NCBI GenBank assembly: GCA_018366195.1
Contig: JAGZIN010000002.1
Span: 150,353 to 214,352 of the forward strand
Length of the DNA: 64,000 nucleotides
From: Butyricicoccus pullicaecorum
Lineage (GTDB): Bacteria > Bacillota > Clostridia > Oscillospirales > Butyricicoccaceae
Direction of reading: 5' to 3'
A program made the position numbers and the translations under genes. Below are positions 27,841-37,310 of the stretch, piece after piece. Every line of letters starts with the position of its first letter. Positions within the stretch are counted from its first letter, which is position 1. The notes beneath the pieces were generated by a model. It was given only the letters and a program-made list of their open reading frames with translations. It was not told the DNA's origin and did no database searches.

Positions 27841-28183
27841 AAACCCATCGGAAGTGTGCTTTGTCTTGCGCATGCAGGACGTGTTGTTAAATTCCCGAAA
27901 AGCGGGTGTATTTCGCATGGGATTTTATCCGCTCGACCTGAAAAATGCGTCGTATCGTGGTTTGAAAGAAAGGGGAAGAGTTGCCCGAAACCAGTAATTT
28001 TCAACAGACAATGATAAAAATACACAAAAAATTTTGAGGAAATTTGTGTAAAAATAGAGGAATCTGTGTTATAATTTCTTAAAATGGACGAAGATGAGAA
28101 ATCTTTCTTGTGTATGATGCTGAAAAGAGATGTGTACAGCTCGCAGATAAAATTAAAGATGGATCTTGAAAAAAGGAAAGGTG
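27841..28183. other. Intergenic region with an extended -10 promoter
   Basis: No gene is supported in these 343 bases. TGTTATAAT at 28067-28075 is an extended -10 element pointing at the CdaR-like gene, about 110 bases before its start. A weak hairpin, TTCCCG/CGGG near 27890-27907, has no clear T-tract. A short plus-strand frame from 28084 runs into the regulator in another frame and shows no coding signature. Confidence 0.5.
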
Positions 28184-29281
28184 ATGGCTATGGCTTCCAG
28201 ATTGTTCCAGTCGATTATTCTGCAAATGAAAGATACGGTGGATCGCACAATTGGTATCGTAGATGCAACGGGTGCAGTGGTCGCTTGTACAGATTTGCCG
28301 CGTATTGGGGAAATGCGTGAGGACGCGGTGACAGAGCTTGGGTATGCAGGCGATATGATTCGCTTTGGCGGATATACCTACCGCTCGGCGGCAGATCGTT
28401 CGACTCGCTTTGAGTATGCTGTGTTTGTACAGGGAGAGGACGAGCTGGCGCGTTCGGTTTGCTCTCTTGCTGCGGTTGCAATCAATAATATCAAAACATT
28501 ATATGACGAAAAGCATGACAAGGCAACCTTTGTCAAAAATATCATTCTGGATAATATTCTGCCGGGGGATATTTATATCAAGTCGCGCGAGCTGCATTTT
28601 GGAAATGATGTGCCGCGCGTGGTGTTCCTGGTGCGCCAGCTGGAGCGGGTGGATATTGCCTCCATTGATGTGGTATCTGGACTGTTTCCGGACAAGCAGC
28701 ATGATTTTGTCCTGCACATCAGCGAATCGGACATTGTCGTGGTGAAGGAGGTCAAGGCAAACTGCGAGGGCAAGGAGCTCATCAAGATTGCAAAGCAAAT
28801 TGAGGAGGCGCTGTCCTCAGAGCTTCTGGTCAAGAGCCTCATTGGCATCGGCTCGGTTTCTTCTCAAATGAAGGACATTGCAAAGTCGTTCAAGGAGGCA
28901 CAGATTGCAATTGAGGTCGGTGGTGTATTCGATACCGAAAAGTCGATTGTAAACTTTGAGAACCTCGGAATTGGACGACTGATTTATCAGCTGCCAACCA
29001 CGCTCTGTGAAATGTTCCTCACAGAGGTGTTCAAGCGCGGTTCGATAGAGTCGCTCGATCAGGAAACCCTCTTTACCATTCAGAAATTCTTCGAGAACAA
29101 TCTGAATGTATCCGAAACCTCGCGCAAGCTGTTCGTACACCGCAACACACTCGTGTATCGACTGGAAAAGATTAAGAAGCTGACCGGTCTGGATTTGCGC
29201 GAATTTGACCACGCGATTGTGTTCAAGGTCGCGCTGATGGTACGGAAGTATCTCACAAGCCGCGAACAGGGCAACTTTTGA
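28184..29281 (+). CDS. CdaR/PucR-type transcriptional regulator with C-terminal HTH
   Basis: A regulator of about 365 residues of the CdaR-PucR group. An N-terminal sensor-like region (IGIVDATGAVVACTDLPRIG) is followed by a degenerate GGDEF-like region with IGIGSVSSQMKDIAKSFKEAQ, typical of CdaR. A C-terminal PucR-type HTH follows: FFENNLNVSETSRKLFVHRN, then TLVYRLEKIKKLTGLDLRE. Family members sense sugar acids or other small ligands. Here the next gene is ftsE, about 100 bases on, so a link to cell division or the cell wall is possible but unproven. The start is ambiguous among TTG 28166, ATG 28184 and ATG 28190, all near the AAAGGAAAGGTG stretch. Confidence 0.82.
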   Translation: MAMASRLFQSIILQMKDTVDRTIGIVDATGAVVACTDLPRIGEMREDAVTELGYAGDMIRFGGYTYRSAADRSTRFEYAVFVQGEDELARSVCSLAAVAINNIKTLYDEKHDKATFVKNIILDNILPGDIYIKSRELHFGNDVPRVVFLVRQLERVDIASIDVVSGLFPDKQHDFVLHISESDIVVVKEVKANCEGKELIKIAKQIEEALSSELLVKSLIGIGSVSSQMKDIAKSFKEAQIAIEVGGVFDTEKSIVNFENLGIGRLIYQLPTTLCEMFLTEVFKRGSIESLDQETLFTIQKFFENNLNVSETSRKLFVHRNTLVYRLEKIKKLTGLDLREFDHAIVFKVALMVRKYLTSREQGNF

Positions 29282-29383
29282 AGTACCGGAAAAGAACATT
29301 TCTTGTCTGAAACAGGGAACAAATTTCGGACAGCAAACGTCTTACAATAAGGTACGTTTTGCGCTGAGGAGGGAACTGATACT

Positions 29384-30082
29384 GTGATTAGCATGAAAGA
29401 GGCCAGCATGGTCTATGACAATGGCTGCCGCGCCCTCAATAAGGCGACGTTCCGTATCGAGGAAGGCGAGTTCGTCTTTCTTGTGGGAGCGTCCGGGTCG
29501 GGCAAGTCTACCATCATAAAGATGCTGACCGCTGAGGTGCGTCCTGTGGAGGGACGTGTCCTTGTCAATAATTTTAATATTGGAAAAATCAAAAAGCGTG
29601 AAATTCCGTACCTGCGCCGTACCCTTGGCGTTGTGTATCAGGATTTCCGCCTGATTGAAAATAAGTCGGTTTATGAAAATGTTGCCTTTGCCATGCGTGC
29701 CATTGGCTCGCCGGGCAGAACCATCAAAAAGCGCGTGCCCTATGTGCTGGAGTTGGTTGGTCTGATTGGCAAGGAAGACTGCAAGCCGGTGGAATTGTCC
29801 GGCGGCGAACAGCAGCGTGTTGCCATTGCACGTGCACTGGTCAATAATCCGCGCCTTATCATTGCGGACGAGCCAACCGGCAATCTGGACCCCGAACGCT
29901 CCTTGGAGCTGATGGTCCTCTTTGAAAAAATCAATGAACTTGGTACGACGATCCTCATTGTTACCCATGAGAAAGAGCTTGTCGATCAGTTTGGCAAGCG
30001 TGTAATCGTGATTGATAAGGGTGAGGTCGCCAGCGACCAGACAGGTGGGTATTACACATATGAAGAAGAACCGAATCAGTAG
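29384..30082 (+). CDS. ftsE: Cell division ATP-binding protein FtsE
   Basis: ABC-type ATPase of 232 residues that, with FtsX, controls peptidoglycan hydrolases at the division site. Walker A GASGSGKST near residue 37, the signature LSGGEQQRVAIARAL, Walker B LIIADEPTGNLD and the switch His in IVTHEKE are all intact. GTG 29384 is preceded by GAGGAGGG at 29366-29373. The 3' end overlaps ftsX by 23 bases. Confidence 0.95.
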   Translation: MISMKEASMVYDNGCRALNKATFRIEEGEFVFLVGASGSGKSTIIKMLTAEVRPVEGRVLVNNFNIGKIKKREIPYLRRTLGVVYQDFRLIENKSVYENVAFAMRAIGSPGRTIKKRVPYVLELVGLIGKEDCKPVELSGGEQQRVAIARALVNNPRLIIADEPTGNLDPERSLELMVLFEKINELGTTILIVTHEKELVDQFGKRVIVIDKGEVASDQTGGYYTYEEEPNQ

Positions 30083-30959
30083 TATCGGATTCTTCCTCGG
30101 GGAAGGATTTCGAAACATTTTTCTGCATGGCTTTATGAGCTTTGCAGCGGTCAGCGTCATCGTGATCTGCCTGATTATTACGGGCACAACGGCGCTGGTC
30201 TCCTATAACATCAATCTCAATATCCTGAAGCTGCAAAATGAAAGCGAAATCATCATCTATATTGAGGATACTTATACCGATGAACAGGCAAGGGAGCTGC
30301 GCGGAACCATTATGCAGGTAGACAATGTGCAGCAGGCAGAGTTTGAGTCCCGTGATGTGGCGCTTGAAAATTACAGGCAGCAGCTGGGGCAAAATGCCGA
30401 TTTGCTCGACGGATTTAATCAAACCAACAATCCTTTGCGTGATGCTTACCATATCACGATGAAAGACCCTGCCAAGGTTGTGGCAACCAAGGCCGCGCTG
30501 GAAAGTGTAGACGGTGTCGGCTCAGTTGTCGCCAATGAGGCTGTCGTTGCAAAGCTCATTCAGGTGCAGCGTATGTTTCAGGTGATTGCGGTGACATTGG
30601 TCATCGCATTGGGGCTGATTTCTATTTTCATTATCGCCAATACAGTCAAGCTGGCCATGCTTGCCCGCCGCCGCGAGATATCCATTCAAAAGATGGTTGG
30701 CGCAACCAACTGGTTCATTCGCTGGCCCTTTGTGATTGAGGGACTGGTGCTGGGGCTGATCGCCTGCGGCATTGCATTTGGTCTGGAATGGCTGCTGTAT
30801 AACCAGTTGACGGGATTTATTGTCGGAAATCTGCCGCAGTTCACCATGGCAAAGTTTGAGGATTTGATGTTTTATGTACTGAGTGTCTTTGGCGTTGCCG
30901 GCATTATCGTTGGCGTGTCCGGCTCGTCGCTGACAATTCGTAGATTTATGGACGTATAA
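30060..30959 (+). CDS. ftsX: Cell division protein FtsX
   Basis: Membrane partner of FtsE, 299 residues. The short cytoplasmic start (MKKNRISSIGFFLGEGFRN) precedes TM1, then an extracytoplasmic loop of about 120 residues (the usual site for binding a cell-wall hydrolase or adaptor), then three more TM helices with the conserved cytoplasmic RREISIQKMVGATNWFIRWP between TM2 and TM3. The frame is open upstream to 30012, but GGTGGG and the FtsX-like N-terminus support ATG 30060. The next gene is a coiled-coil M23 protein, the classic FtsEX partner type. Confidence 0.94.
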   Translation: MKKNRISSIGFFLGEGFRNIFLHGFMSFAAVSVIVICLIITGTTALVSYNINLNILKLQNESEIIIYIEDTYTDEQARELRGTIMQVDNVQQAEFESRDVALENYRQQLGQNADLLDGFNQTNNPLRDAYHITMKDPAKVVATKAALESVDGVGSVVANEAVVAKLIQVQRMFQVIAVTLVIALGLISIFIIANTVKLAMLARRREISIQKMVGATNWFIRWPFVIEGLVLGLIACGIAFGLEWLLYNQLTGFIVGNLPQFTMAKFEDLMFYVLSVFGVAGIIVGVSGSSLTIRRFMDV

Positions 30960-30975
30960 GGGGATTTTACCTGCA

Positions 30976-32214
30976 ATGAAGAAGAAACTTGCAAAGAGAA
31001 TCACCGTGTCAAGCCTGCTGGCAGCCATGCTGGCAGGTCTGCTGTTTTCGGGCACGGGGGCAGAGCAGACGATGGCATCGGCTGCTTCCAAGTCTCAGCT
31101 CAAAAGCCGGCTGTCTGAGCTGAAAAGCGCGCGGGCAGAGGCAAATGCTGCCGTCAAGCAGCTTTCTGGACAGGCAGAGAAGTACAGTGAAAAGATTGCA
31201 GCACTCGATTATCAAATCGAGTCCACACGCGCAGAGCTGAATGCAACCAATCAGCTGATTGAGACGCTCACAAAGGACATCGGGAAAAAAGAGGAAGAAC
31301 TGGAGAAAACCATTCAAACCCTCGATGAAAAGCAGGAGCTGTTTGCAACCCGTATCCGTGTGATGTATGAAAATGGAGAAACCTCTTATATGGAGGTGCT
31401 CTTGAATTCCGAGAGCTTTGGGGATATGCTTTCCAATATGGAAATTGTCAGCCAAATCATGGATTATGATAAGCAGGTGGTACAGGAGTACAAGGAGCTG
31501 AAGTCCAGCATTGAGACGCAGAAGGCTTCTCTCGAATCCGACCGCAAGGATAAAAAGAACTACGCGGAAAGTCTGGAGGACACCAAGAAGGAGATTGAGT
31601 CCCAGAAAAAAGAGTACAAGACCTTAAAAGCGAAGGTGGATAAGGATATTGCACTCAAAAAAGCGGAAGCAGAGCGCATGTTGAAAGAACAGGACTCCAT
31701 CAATGCAGAAATCGAAGAAATTTCCAGACGTGAGGCAGAAGCGGCAAAGGCAGCCAGAGAGGCGGCGAAAAAGAAAGGAAGCAGCTCCTCCAGCTCTTAC
31801 TCGGGCGGAGGAAGGGCGTACAGCGGCTCGCTTACATGGCCGTGTCCCTCGTATAGTCGAATCAGCTCCCCGTATGGCTACCGCACTCACCCGCTCAGCG
31901 GCACGAGAAAGCTGCACAAGGGACTGGATATTGCGGCATCTAAGGGCAATCCGGTTGTGGCAGCAGCTCCGGGTACGGTTGTAAAAAGCTATTTTTCGTC
32001 CTCCTATGGAAACTATGTGGCAATCAGTCACGGCGGCGGTATGATGACTGCTTATGCCCACATGACACGCCGTATGGTATCTGCCGGTCAGCAGGTCTCT
32101 GCCGGTCAGCAAATCGGCACTGTTGGTTCGACGGGCAATTCCACCGGTCCGCATCTGCACTTTGAGGTCTATGTGGGTGGCTCGACCACAAATCCAATGA
32201 ACTATTTTAGTTAA
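30976..32214 (+). CDS. Coiled-coil M23 peptidoglycan hydrolase, first copy
   Basis: A secreted protein of 412 residues with an EnvC/PcsB-like plan. An N-terminal signal peptide (residues about 1-38, ending near MASAAS) precedes a long coiled coil (about 40-255, including the RIRVMYENGETSYMEVLL segment), a Ser/Gly linker and a C-terminal M23 (LytM) domain. The zinc-binding set is complete: HKGLDIA and GPHLHFEV, with an intervening AYAHM. Such coiled coils bind the FtsX loop, and the M23 domain cuts peptide cross-links. It is 16 bases downstream of ftsX. The tandem motif VSAGQQVSAGQQ is a small internal repeat. Confidence 0.88.
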   Translation: MKKKLAKRITVSSLLAAMLAGLLFSGTGAEQTMASAASKSQLKSRLSELKSARAEANAAVKQLSGQAEKYSEKIAALDYQIESTRAELNATNQLIETLTKDIGKKEEELEKTIQTLDEKQELFATRIRVMYENGETSYMEVLLNSESFGDMLSNMEIVSQIMDYDKQVVQEYKELKSSIETQKASLESDRKDKKNYAESLEDTKKEIESQKKEYKTLKAKVDKDIALKKAEAERMLKEQDSINAEIEEISRREAEAAKAAREAAKKKGSSSSSSYSGGGRAYSGSLTWPCPSYSRISSPYGYRTHPLSGTRKLHKGLDIAASKGNPVVAAAPGTVVKSYFSSSYGNYVAISHGGGMMTAYAHMTRRMVSAGQQVSAGQQIGTVGSTGNSTGPHLHFEVYVGGSTTNPMNYFS

Positions 32215-32239
32215 GTAAACGCAAGGAGAGAGGTTCCAC

Positions 32240-33484
32240 ATGTACCATAACAAACGCAATCGTATCATTGCAGCCATTATTGCAGGGATACTGGTTGTGC
32301 TGATGCTGGGTTCTACAATTTTTGGCGCACTCAGCATGGCGGCAGCAGCTTCGAAAAGTCAGCTCAACAATAAGCTGGCAGAAATCAAAACACAAAAGGC
32401 AGAGGTGGAAAGACAGCTTGCCGCCTACCAGAAGGATAAGGAGGCATACGCCGGTCAAATCGGCACGCTCAATAATAAAATTAACCTCACGGAGCAGCAG
32501 ATTGCAGCAACCGAGGAGGTCATACAGGAGCTGACCCGCTCCATTGCCGAGACGAACGAGGAGCTTGCAAAGGCAGAAGAAAAGCTGGCAGAAAAGCAAG
32601 CGCTGTTTGAAACCCGTATCCGCGTCATGTATGAAAATGGGGAAACCTCTTACATGGAAGTTCTGCTCAATTCGGATAGCTTCAGCGATATGCTGTCCAA
32701 CATGGAAATTGTCAGCCAAATTATGGAGTATGACAAGAATGTTGTAACAGAAGTGCAGCAGATGCGCGACAGCATTGAGCAGATGAAGGAAAAGCTGGAG
32801 TCAGACCACAAACAGCAGAAGGAGCATAAGGATTCTCTGGAAGCGGGCAAGCATGAGTTGGAAGCAGACAAAGCAAAGCTCAAGACCATGATGGAACAGG
32901 TAGAAAGCAATATGGATTCTGCACGCAAGCTGGCAGCCCAGATGGACGCGGAGCGGGAACAAATCAACGCGGAAATTGCAGAGCTGTCTCGTCGGGAGGC
33001 AGAGGCTGCGCGCAAGCGGGCACAGGAAGAAAAAAGAAAGGCGGCACAGCAGAATTCATCAAGCAGCCATACAGCGGTCTTTTCAGGTGGGTCGATGCGG
33101 TGGCCTTGTCCGAATTATAGCTACATCAGCTCGGAGTTCGGTGCGCGTGTACACCCGATTACCGGGGAATGGCAGTCCGGACACAAGGGGATTGATATTG
33201 CATCGGGTAAGGGAAACCCGATTCTTGCGGCAAAGTCCGGCACAGTGGTCAAAAGTTATCTGTCATCGTCTTATGGCAATTATGTCGTGGTAAGCCACGG
33301 CGGTGGGCTGATGACTGCCTATGCACATATGTCAAAGCGCATGGTATCTGTTGGAGATACGGTTTCTGCTGGACAGCAAATTGGTACGGTGGGTTCCACA
33401 GGCAATTCGACCGGAAATCATCTGCATTTTGAAGTGTATGTAGATGGTGCGGTGGTCAATCCAATGGACTATGTGAGTCCGTGA
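32240..33484 (+). CDS. Coiled-coil M23 peptidoglycan hydrolase, second copy
   Basis: Tandem paralog of the preceding gene, 414 residues: signal peptide (to about residue 36), coiled coil (about 38-275) and M23 domain with HKGIDIA, AYAHM and GNHLHFEV, so also predicted active. The block TRIRVMYENGETSYMEVLLN and the catalytic domain are nearly identical to copy one, while the linker and parts of the coiled coil have diverged. It starts 25 bases after copy one with AAGGAGAG and ends at a strong terminator, so ftsEX and both hydrolases are probably one transcript. Confidence 0.88.
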   Translation: MYHNKRNRIIAAIIAGILVVLMLGSTIFGALSMAAAASKSQLNNKLAEIKTQKAEVERQLAAYQKDKEAYAGQIGTLNNKINLTEQQIAATEEVIQELTRSIAETNEELAKAEEKLAEKQALFETRIRVMYENGETSYMEVLLNSDSFSDMLSNMEIVSQIMEYDKNVVTEVQQMRDSIEQMKEKLESDHKQQKEHKDSLEAGKHELEADKAKLKTMMEQVESNMDSARKLAAQMDAEREQINAEIAELSRREAEAARKRAQEEKRKAAQQNSSSSHTAVFSGGSMRWPCPNYSYISSEFGARVHPITGEWQSGHKGIDIASGKGNPILAAKSGTVVKSYLSSSYGNYVVVSHGGGLMTAYAHMSKRMVSVGDTVSAGQQIGTVGSTGNSTGNHLHFEVYVDGAVVNPMDYVSP

Positions 33485-33499
33485 TGAAAAACGATTTGG

Positions 33500-33540
33500 A
33501 ATCGGGGCACAGGGGGAAATCCGCTGTCCCCGATTTTTTT
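33500..33540 (+). terminator. Intrinsic terminator after the M23 pair
   Basis: AATCGGGG-ACAG and CTGT-CCCCGATT pair with one bulge, followed by a T7 tail. Confidence 0.88.
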
Positions 33541-33563
33541 AGGAAAAATGAGGAGTATCGTTC

Positions 33564-34763
33564 ATGAGTCGTGGTGTTTCTAAAATGACAGCTGCTGTTC
33601 TGTGTGTTTTGAGCGCGGCAACAGCATTTAATGCCTCTTATGTGATTTTGCAGCGTCAAAATGAAGCAAAAATGCCGGATTATGAGGCAAACAATGTGAT
33701 TTATAAAAAAATGGGAGAAATCCGTGAGCTGGTGGACCGGCTTTATGTGGGAGAGTACGATTTTCAGACTGCGGTGGATATGGCGAGTACAGGCTTTGTT
33801 CTGGGCGTTGGGGATCGCTGGAGCGGATATCTCTCGGCGGAGGAATATAAGGACTATCAGATGTCATTGCAGGGACAGGCAGAAGGAATCGGCGTGTATA
33901 CATTATATGACCCTGATACAAGCAGCCTGCATCTGATTGAGGTTTATCCCAATTCGGGTGCGGAACGTGCGGGGCTGAAACGTGAAGATGAAATTTTGGG
34001 TGCAGCCGGCAAGACCTTTGCAAAAGATGGATATCAAGCGGTGCTGGACTGCATCGCAGGAGATGCGGGAACTGCGGTGGAGCTTTTGGTGCGCCATGCG
34101 GATACCGGAAAAACAGAAACCGTTTCGGCGGTGCGCGGAGAGGTGGAAACAACCATGGTCACCGGAAAAATGCTGGATGACCAGACAGGCTATCTTTCCA
34201 TCTATAATTTTCATATGCACGCAGAAAAGCAGTTTGAACAGGTGCTGAAAGGGCTTTTGGAACAGGGTGCCAAACGGCTGATTTTTGATGTGCGGGAAAA
34301 TCCGGGCGGTGCAGTCGATGTGCTGGCAAAAATGCTCGACCCGCTCCTGCCGGAAGGCACCATTATGACGCTGCGCTCGAAAAGTGGAGAGGAGAAAGTA
34401 TATTCCTCAGATGCACAGGAATTGAATCTGCCGATGGCGGTTATCATCAATCAGAATTCCTTTTCTGCTGCTGAATTTTTTGCCGCTGCGCTTCAGGAAT
34501 ATGGGAAGGCAGTTGTCATTGGAGAACAAACGGTTGGCAAGGGCTATTCTCAGCGCACCTATGCGCTCTCAGACGGCTCCGCGCTGCGGCTGTCCGATAA
34601 TGCCTATTATACCCCGCAGGGCAAAAGCCTCATTGGTGTGGGTGTTGTGCCGGAGATTGCAGTCGTGATGCCCGAGGAAAAACGCAAGCGATTCTACTTT
34701 CTGGAACCGGAAAACGATAATCAGCTGTCTGCTGCATGGGAAGCAGTCAAAAAACGCAAATAA
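33564..34763 (+). CDS. S41 family C-terminal processing protease (CtpA-like)
   Basis: Membrane-anchored serine protease, 399 residues. N-terminal TM (residues about 7-27), then a helical segment, a PDZ domain (about 95-175, containing GIGVYTLYD and NSGAERAGLKREDEIL) and the S41 catalytic domain. The nucleophile Ser lies in NQNSFSAAEFFAAAL and the general-base Lys in TVGKGYSQR, so the Ser/Lys dyad is intact. The target is unknown; CtpA-type proteases process secreted or cell-wall proteins, and the position after two M23 hydrolases suggests it could process them. GAGGAG lies before ATG 33564, separated from the M23 genes by a terminator. Confidence 0.88.
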   Translation: MSRGVSKMTAAVLCVLSAATAFNASYVILQRQNEAKMPDYEANNVIYKKMGEIRELVDRLYVGEYDFQTAVDMASTGFVLGVGDRWSGYLSAEEYKDYQMSLQGQAEGIGVYTLYDPDTSSLHLIEVYPNSGAERAGLKREDEILGAAGKTFAKDGYQAVLDCIAGDAGTAVELLVRHADTGKTETVSAVRGEVETTMVTGKMLDDQTGYLSIYNFHMHAEKQFEQVLKGLLEQGAKRLIFDVRENPGGAVDVLAKMLDPLLPEGTIMTLRSKSGEEKVYSSDAQELNLPMAVIINQNSFSAAEFFAAALQEYGKAVVIGEQTVGKGYSQRTYALSDGSALRLSDNAYYTPQGKSLIGVGVVPEIAVVMPEEKRKRFYFLEPENDNQLSAAWEAVKKRK

Positions 34764-34828
34764 TGCGGGCTTATGGTTCACGAAAACAGGCAACATGCAA
34801 AAAGTTCGCAGAGTTACAGTTTGCTTGC

Positions 34829-34857
34829 TTGACAGAGACTGTATATCTTCCTATAAT
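34829..34857 (+). promoter_or_regulatory. Consensus promoter upstream of greA-lysS
   Basis: TTGACA (34829-34834), exactly 17 bp, TATAAT (34852-34857), a perfect sigma-A consensus. Transcription would begin near 34864 and run through the IS605-type fragment into greA. Confidence 0.88.
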
Positions 34858-34875
34858 AAGGAGTAATGGTTTGAT

Positions 34876-35090
34876 ACCATACTGTCTTGTATTTGAAATA
34901 AGGCTGCCGCAATCCCGCTGACTTTAGACGTGGATTCGGACAGACGAAGTTACTGACAGAGGGTTTGCGACAAATAGCAGAAAGCAGTCTAAATAGGGCA
35001 GGGACTGCCCGAATTCACGCCTGTGGAGATAGTAGGTTACGAGGTCTGCGAAGCAGGAAGCCCATTGACTTTAGACAATGGATAGTTCAC
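34876..35090 (+). mobile_element. IS605-type non-autonomous fragment with TnpB tail and right end
   Basis: The 5' edge directly follows TTGAT (34871-34875), the known insertion target of ISDra2-type IS605 elements. The 3' edge ends in a hairpin, CCATTG (35062-35067) with CAATGG (35076-35081), then ATAGTTCAC (35082-35090), the form of IS200/IS605 right ends. The plus-strand frame before it reads IGQGLPEFTPVEIVGYEV then CEAGSP, like the C-terminus of TnpB, and is cut off upstream by a stop. TGACTTTAGAC occurs twice (34919 and 35066). No TnpA or TnpB is encoded. By analogy with TnpB elements this stretch would contain an omega-RNA scaffold; that is inference. Confidence 0.6.
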
Positions 35091-35118
35091 AAAATTATGA
35101 TAGAGAGGGAATGCACGC

Positions 35119-35592
35119 ATGGCGAAGGAATTTAAGCTGACACAAGAAAGCTTGGACAAGCTGAAGGAGGAACTCGAGTACCTGAAAACCGTTCGTGAGA
35201 AGGAGGTCGCAGAGCAAATCAAGGAGGCACGTTCCTTTGGTGACCTTTCGGAAAACTCGGAATATGATGAGGCAAAAAACGAGCAGGGCAAACTCTATTC
35301 CCGCATTGCAGAGGTTGAAAATATTCTTGCACATGCAGTGGTCATCACAGATGATATGTATGGTCAAGATGAGGTTTCTCCGGGCTGCCGCTTTCAGGTA
35401 GAGGACGTTGAGTTCGGTGATGTGGAGGAATATCACTTTGTAGGCTCTCAGGAAGCCGATCCGATGAATGGAAAAATTTCAGATGAATCTCCGTTCGGCA
35501 AGGCGATGCTGGGCAAAAAGGTAGGCTCGATTGTCGAGGTGGACGCGCCTGCCGGTGTGATTCAGTATAAGGTTATCGAAATTAGAAAGTAA
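35119..35592 (+). CDS. greA: Transcription elongation factor GreA
   Basis: A 157-residue factor that rescues backtracked RNA polymerase by stimulating transcript cleavage. The N-terminal coiled coil begins [20 protein letters not shown] and carries the tip acidic residues in [17 protein letters not shown]. The C-terminal domain has the [13 protein letters not shown] motif. The start is ATG 35119 behind GAGAGGG. Its leader contains the IS605-type fragment. lysS follows after 15 bases. Confidence 0.95.
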   Translation: MAKEFKLTQESLDKLKEELEYLKTVREKEVAEQIKEARSFGDLSENSEYDEAKNEQGKLYSRIAEVENILAHAVVITDDMYGQDEVSPGCRFQVEDVEFGDVEEYHFVGSQEADPMNGKISDESPFGKAMLGKKVGSIVEVDAPAGVIQYKVIEIRK

Positions 35593-35607
35593 GAAAGGGG
35601 AATCGAT

Positions 35608-37107
35608 ATGGCAAACGAACAGAAGTCCGTGACAGAGCAGACCCAGGAAGAACTCAACGAGCTTCTGCGTATCCGTCGGGAAAAGCTCGCGGAGCTGCAG
35701 CAGGCAGGTGCAGACCCATTTGAACAGGTACGTTTTGCGCGCACCCATTTTACAACCGATATCAAGGAGCACTTCGAGGAGATGGAGGGCAAAACCGTTC
35801 GTCTCGCAGGACGCATGATGTCCAAGCGCATCATGGGCAAAGCGTCTTTTGCTGACCTTTCCGACCGGTACGGACGCTTGCAGATGTATATCAAGCGTGA
35901 TGAACTGGGCGAGGACGCATACAAGGGCTTCAAAAAGATGGATATTGGTGATATCGTTGGGATTTCCGGCGAGGTGTTCCGCACCCAGAAGGGCGAAATC
36001 TCTGTTATCGTCAAGGAATTAACACTGCTGTCGAAGAACCTGATTCCGCTGCCGGAAAAGTGGCATGGCCTGAAGGACACGGATATGCGGTATCGTCAGC
36101 GTTATGTGGATTTGATTATCAACCCTGACGTGCGTGATACCTTTGAAAAGCGTTCGGCAATTGTGCGTGAAATTCGTAATTTTATGGACAGCCGCGGCTT
36201 TATGGAGGTAGAAACCCCCTGTCTCAATACCATTCCGGGCGGTGCCGCTGCACGTCCGTTTATCACCCACCACAATGCGCTGGATATTGATATGTACATG
36301 CGCATTGCAACCGAACTGCACCTCAAGCGTCTGATTGTTGGCGGCATGGAGCAGGTTTATGAAATTGGACGTATTTTCCGCAATGAGGGCATGGATACTC
36401 GACACAATCCGGAGTTTACGACCATTGAGCTGTATCAGGCATATACCGATTACAATGGTATGATGGACATTACAGAGGATATGGTGGTACATGTATGTGA
36501 AAAGGTGCTGGGCACGACCAAGGTTACCTATCAGGGGACAGAGTTGGATTTTGCCAAGGGCTGGAAGCGTATGACCATGGCAGATGCGGTTCAGGAATAT
36601 GCGGGTCTGGATTTTATGGCAATGAGTCCGGAGCAGGCTTTGGAAGCTGTCAAGGCACGCGGTCTTGAGGTCGAGAAAAATAAGGAAAGCTGGGGCGATT
36701 TGCTCGCGCTGTGTTATGATGTGTATGTAGAGGAAAATCTGATACAGCCAACTTTTATTACCGATTATCCGGTTGAAATTTCTCCGCTTGCAAAGCGTAA
36801 GGCATCTGACCCACGCTTGACCGAGCGCTTTGAATGCTTCGTCTATGGCAGAGAGCTATGCAATGCGTTCTCTGAGCTCAATGACCCCATCGACCAGCGT
36901 GAGCGCTTTGAACGTCAGGTTGCACTGCGCGAGGCAGGGGACGATGAGGCAAACATGATGGACACCGATTTTGTAACTGCGTTGGAGTACGGTATGCCGC
37001 CTACGGGTGGTATGGGTATGGGCATTGACCGTCTGGTTATGTTCCTGACCGATTCTGCATCGATTCGAGATGTGCTGCTGTTCCCAACCATGAAACCTTT
37101 GGACTAA
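35608..37107 (+). CDS. lysS: Lysyl-tRNA synthetase, class II
   Basis: Charges tRNA-Lys; 499 residues. An N-terminal OB-fold anticodon-binding domain ([20 protein letters not shown], about residues 60-150) precedes the class II catalytic domain. Motif 1 is in the region [20 protein letters not shown], motif 2 in [20 protein letters not shown], and motif 3 near the end in [16 protein letters not shown]. Length and motif order are normal. It is coupled to greA and followed by a terminator. Confidence 0.96.
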   Translation: MANEQKSVTEQTQEELNELLRIRREKLAELQQAGADPFEQVRFARTHFTTDIKEHFEEMEGKTVRLAGRMMSKRIMGKASFADLSDRYGRLQMYIKRDELGEDAYKGFKKMDIGDIVGISGEVFRTQKGEISVIVKELTLLSKNLIPLPEKWHGLKDTDMRYRQRYVDLIINPDVRDTFEKRSAIVREIRNFMDSRGFMEVETPCLNTIPGGAAARPFITHHNALDIDMYMRIATELHLKRLIVGGMEQVYEIGRIFRNEGMDTRHNPEFTTIELYQAYTDYNGMMDITEDMVVHVCEKVLGTTKVTYQGTELDFAKGWKRMTMADAVQEYAGLDFMAMSPEQALEAVKARGLEVEKNKESWGDLLALCYDVYVEENLIQPTFITDYPVEISPLAKRKASDPRLTERFECFVYGRELCNAFSELNDPIDQRERFERQVALREAGDDEANMMDTDFVTALEYGMPPTGGMGMGIDRLVMFLTDSASIRDVLLFPTMKPLD

Positions 37108-37256
37108 AAAGTTCGAAAGTTTGCCGTGTTTACAGGGATTTCTGCATGATTATGATACAGAAAAGCTGGGCTGTATGCTAACGTGTGTCAAGCGTATGCC
37201 AATCTGTGTCGAAGTCGGCAGAATGCCTGTAAAATCACACATTTGCAAAAGTTTTA

Positions 37257-37290
37257 CCGCAGCATCAGAGTAATCTAGTGCTGCGGTTTT
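37257..37290 (+). terminator. Terminator after lysS
   Basis: CCGCAGCA (37257-37264) pairs with TGCTGCGG (37279-37286) followed by TTTTGC. The roughly 150 bases between lysS and this hairpin hold no supported gene. Confidence 0.75.
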
Positions 37291-37310
37291 GCGTTGGCGC
37301 CGAACAGGCA

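Noticed and set aside
36103..36347. Antisense small protein in lysS
   Set aside because: No start context, and the sense strand is a fully conserved synthetase catalytic domain.
37108..37250. Possible integrase or attachment-site remnant after lysS
   Set aside because: No open frame longer than about 50 codons with recognisable motifs and no matching repeat on the other side of the island could be found by eye.
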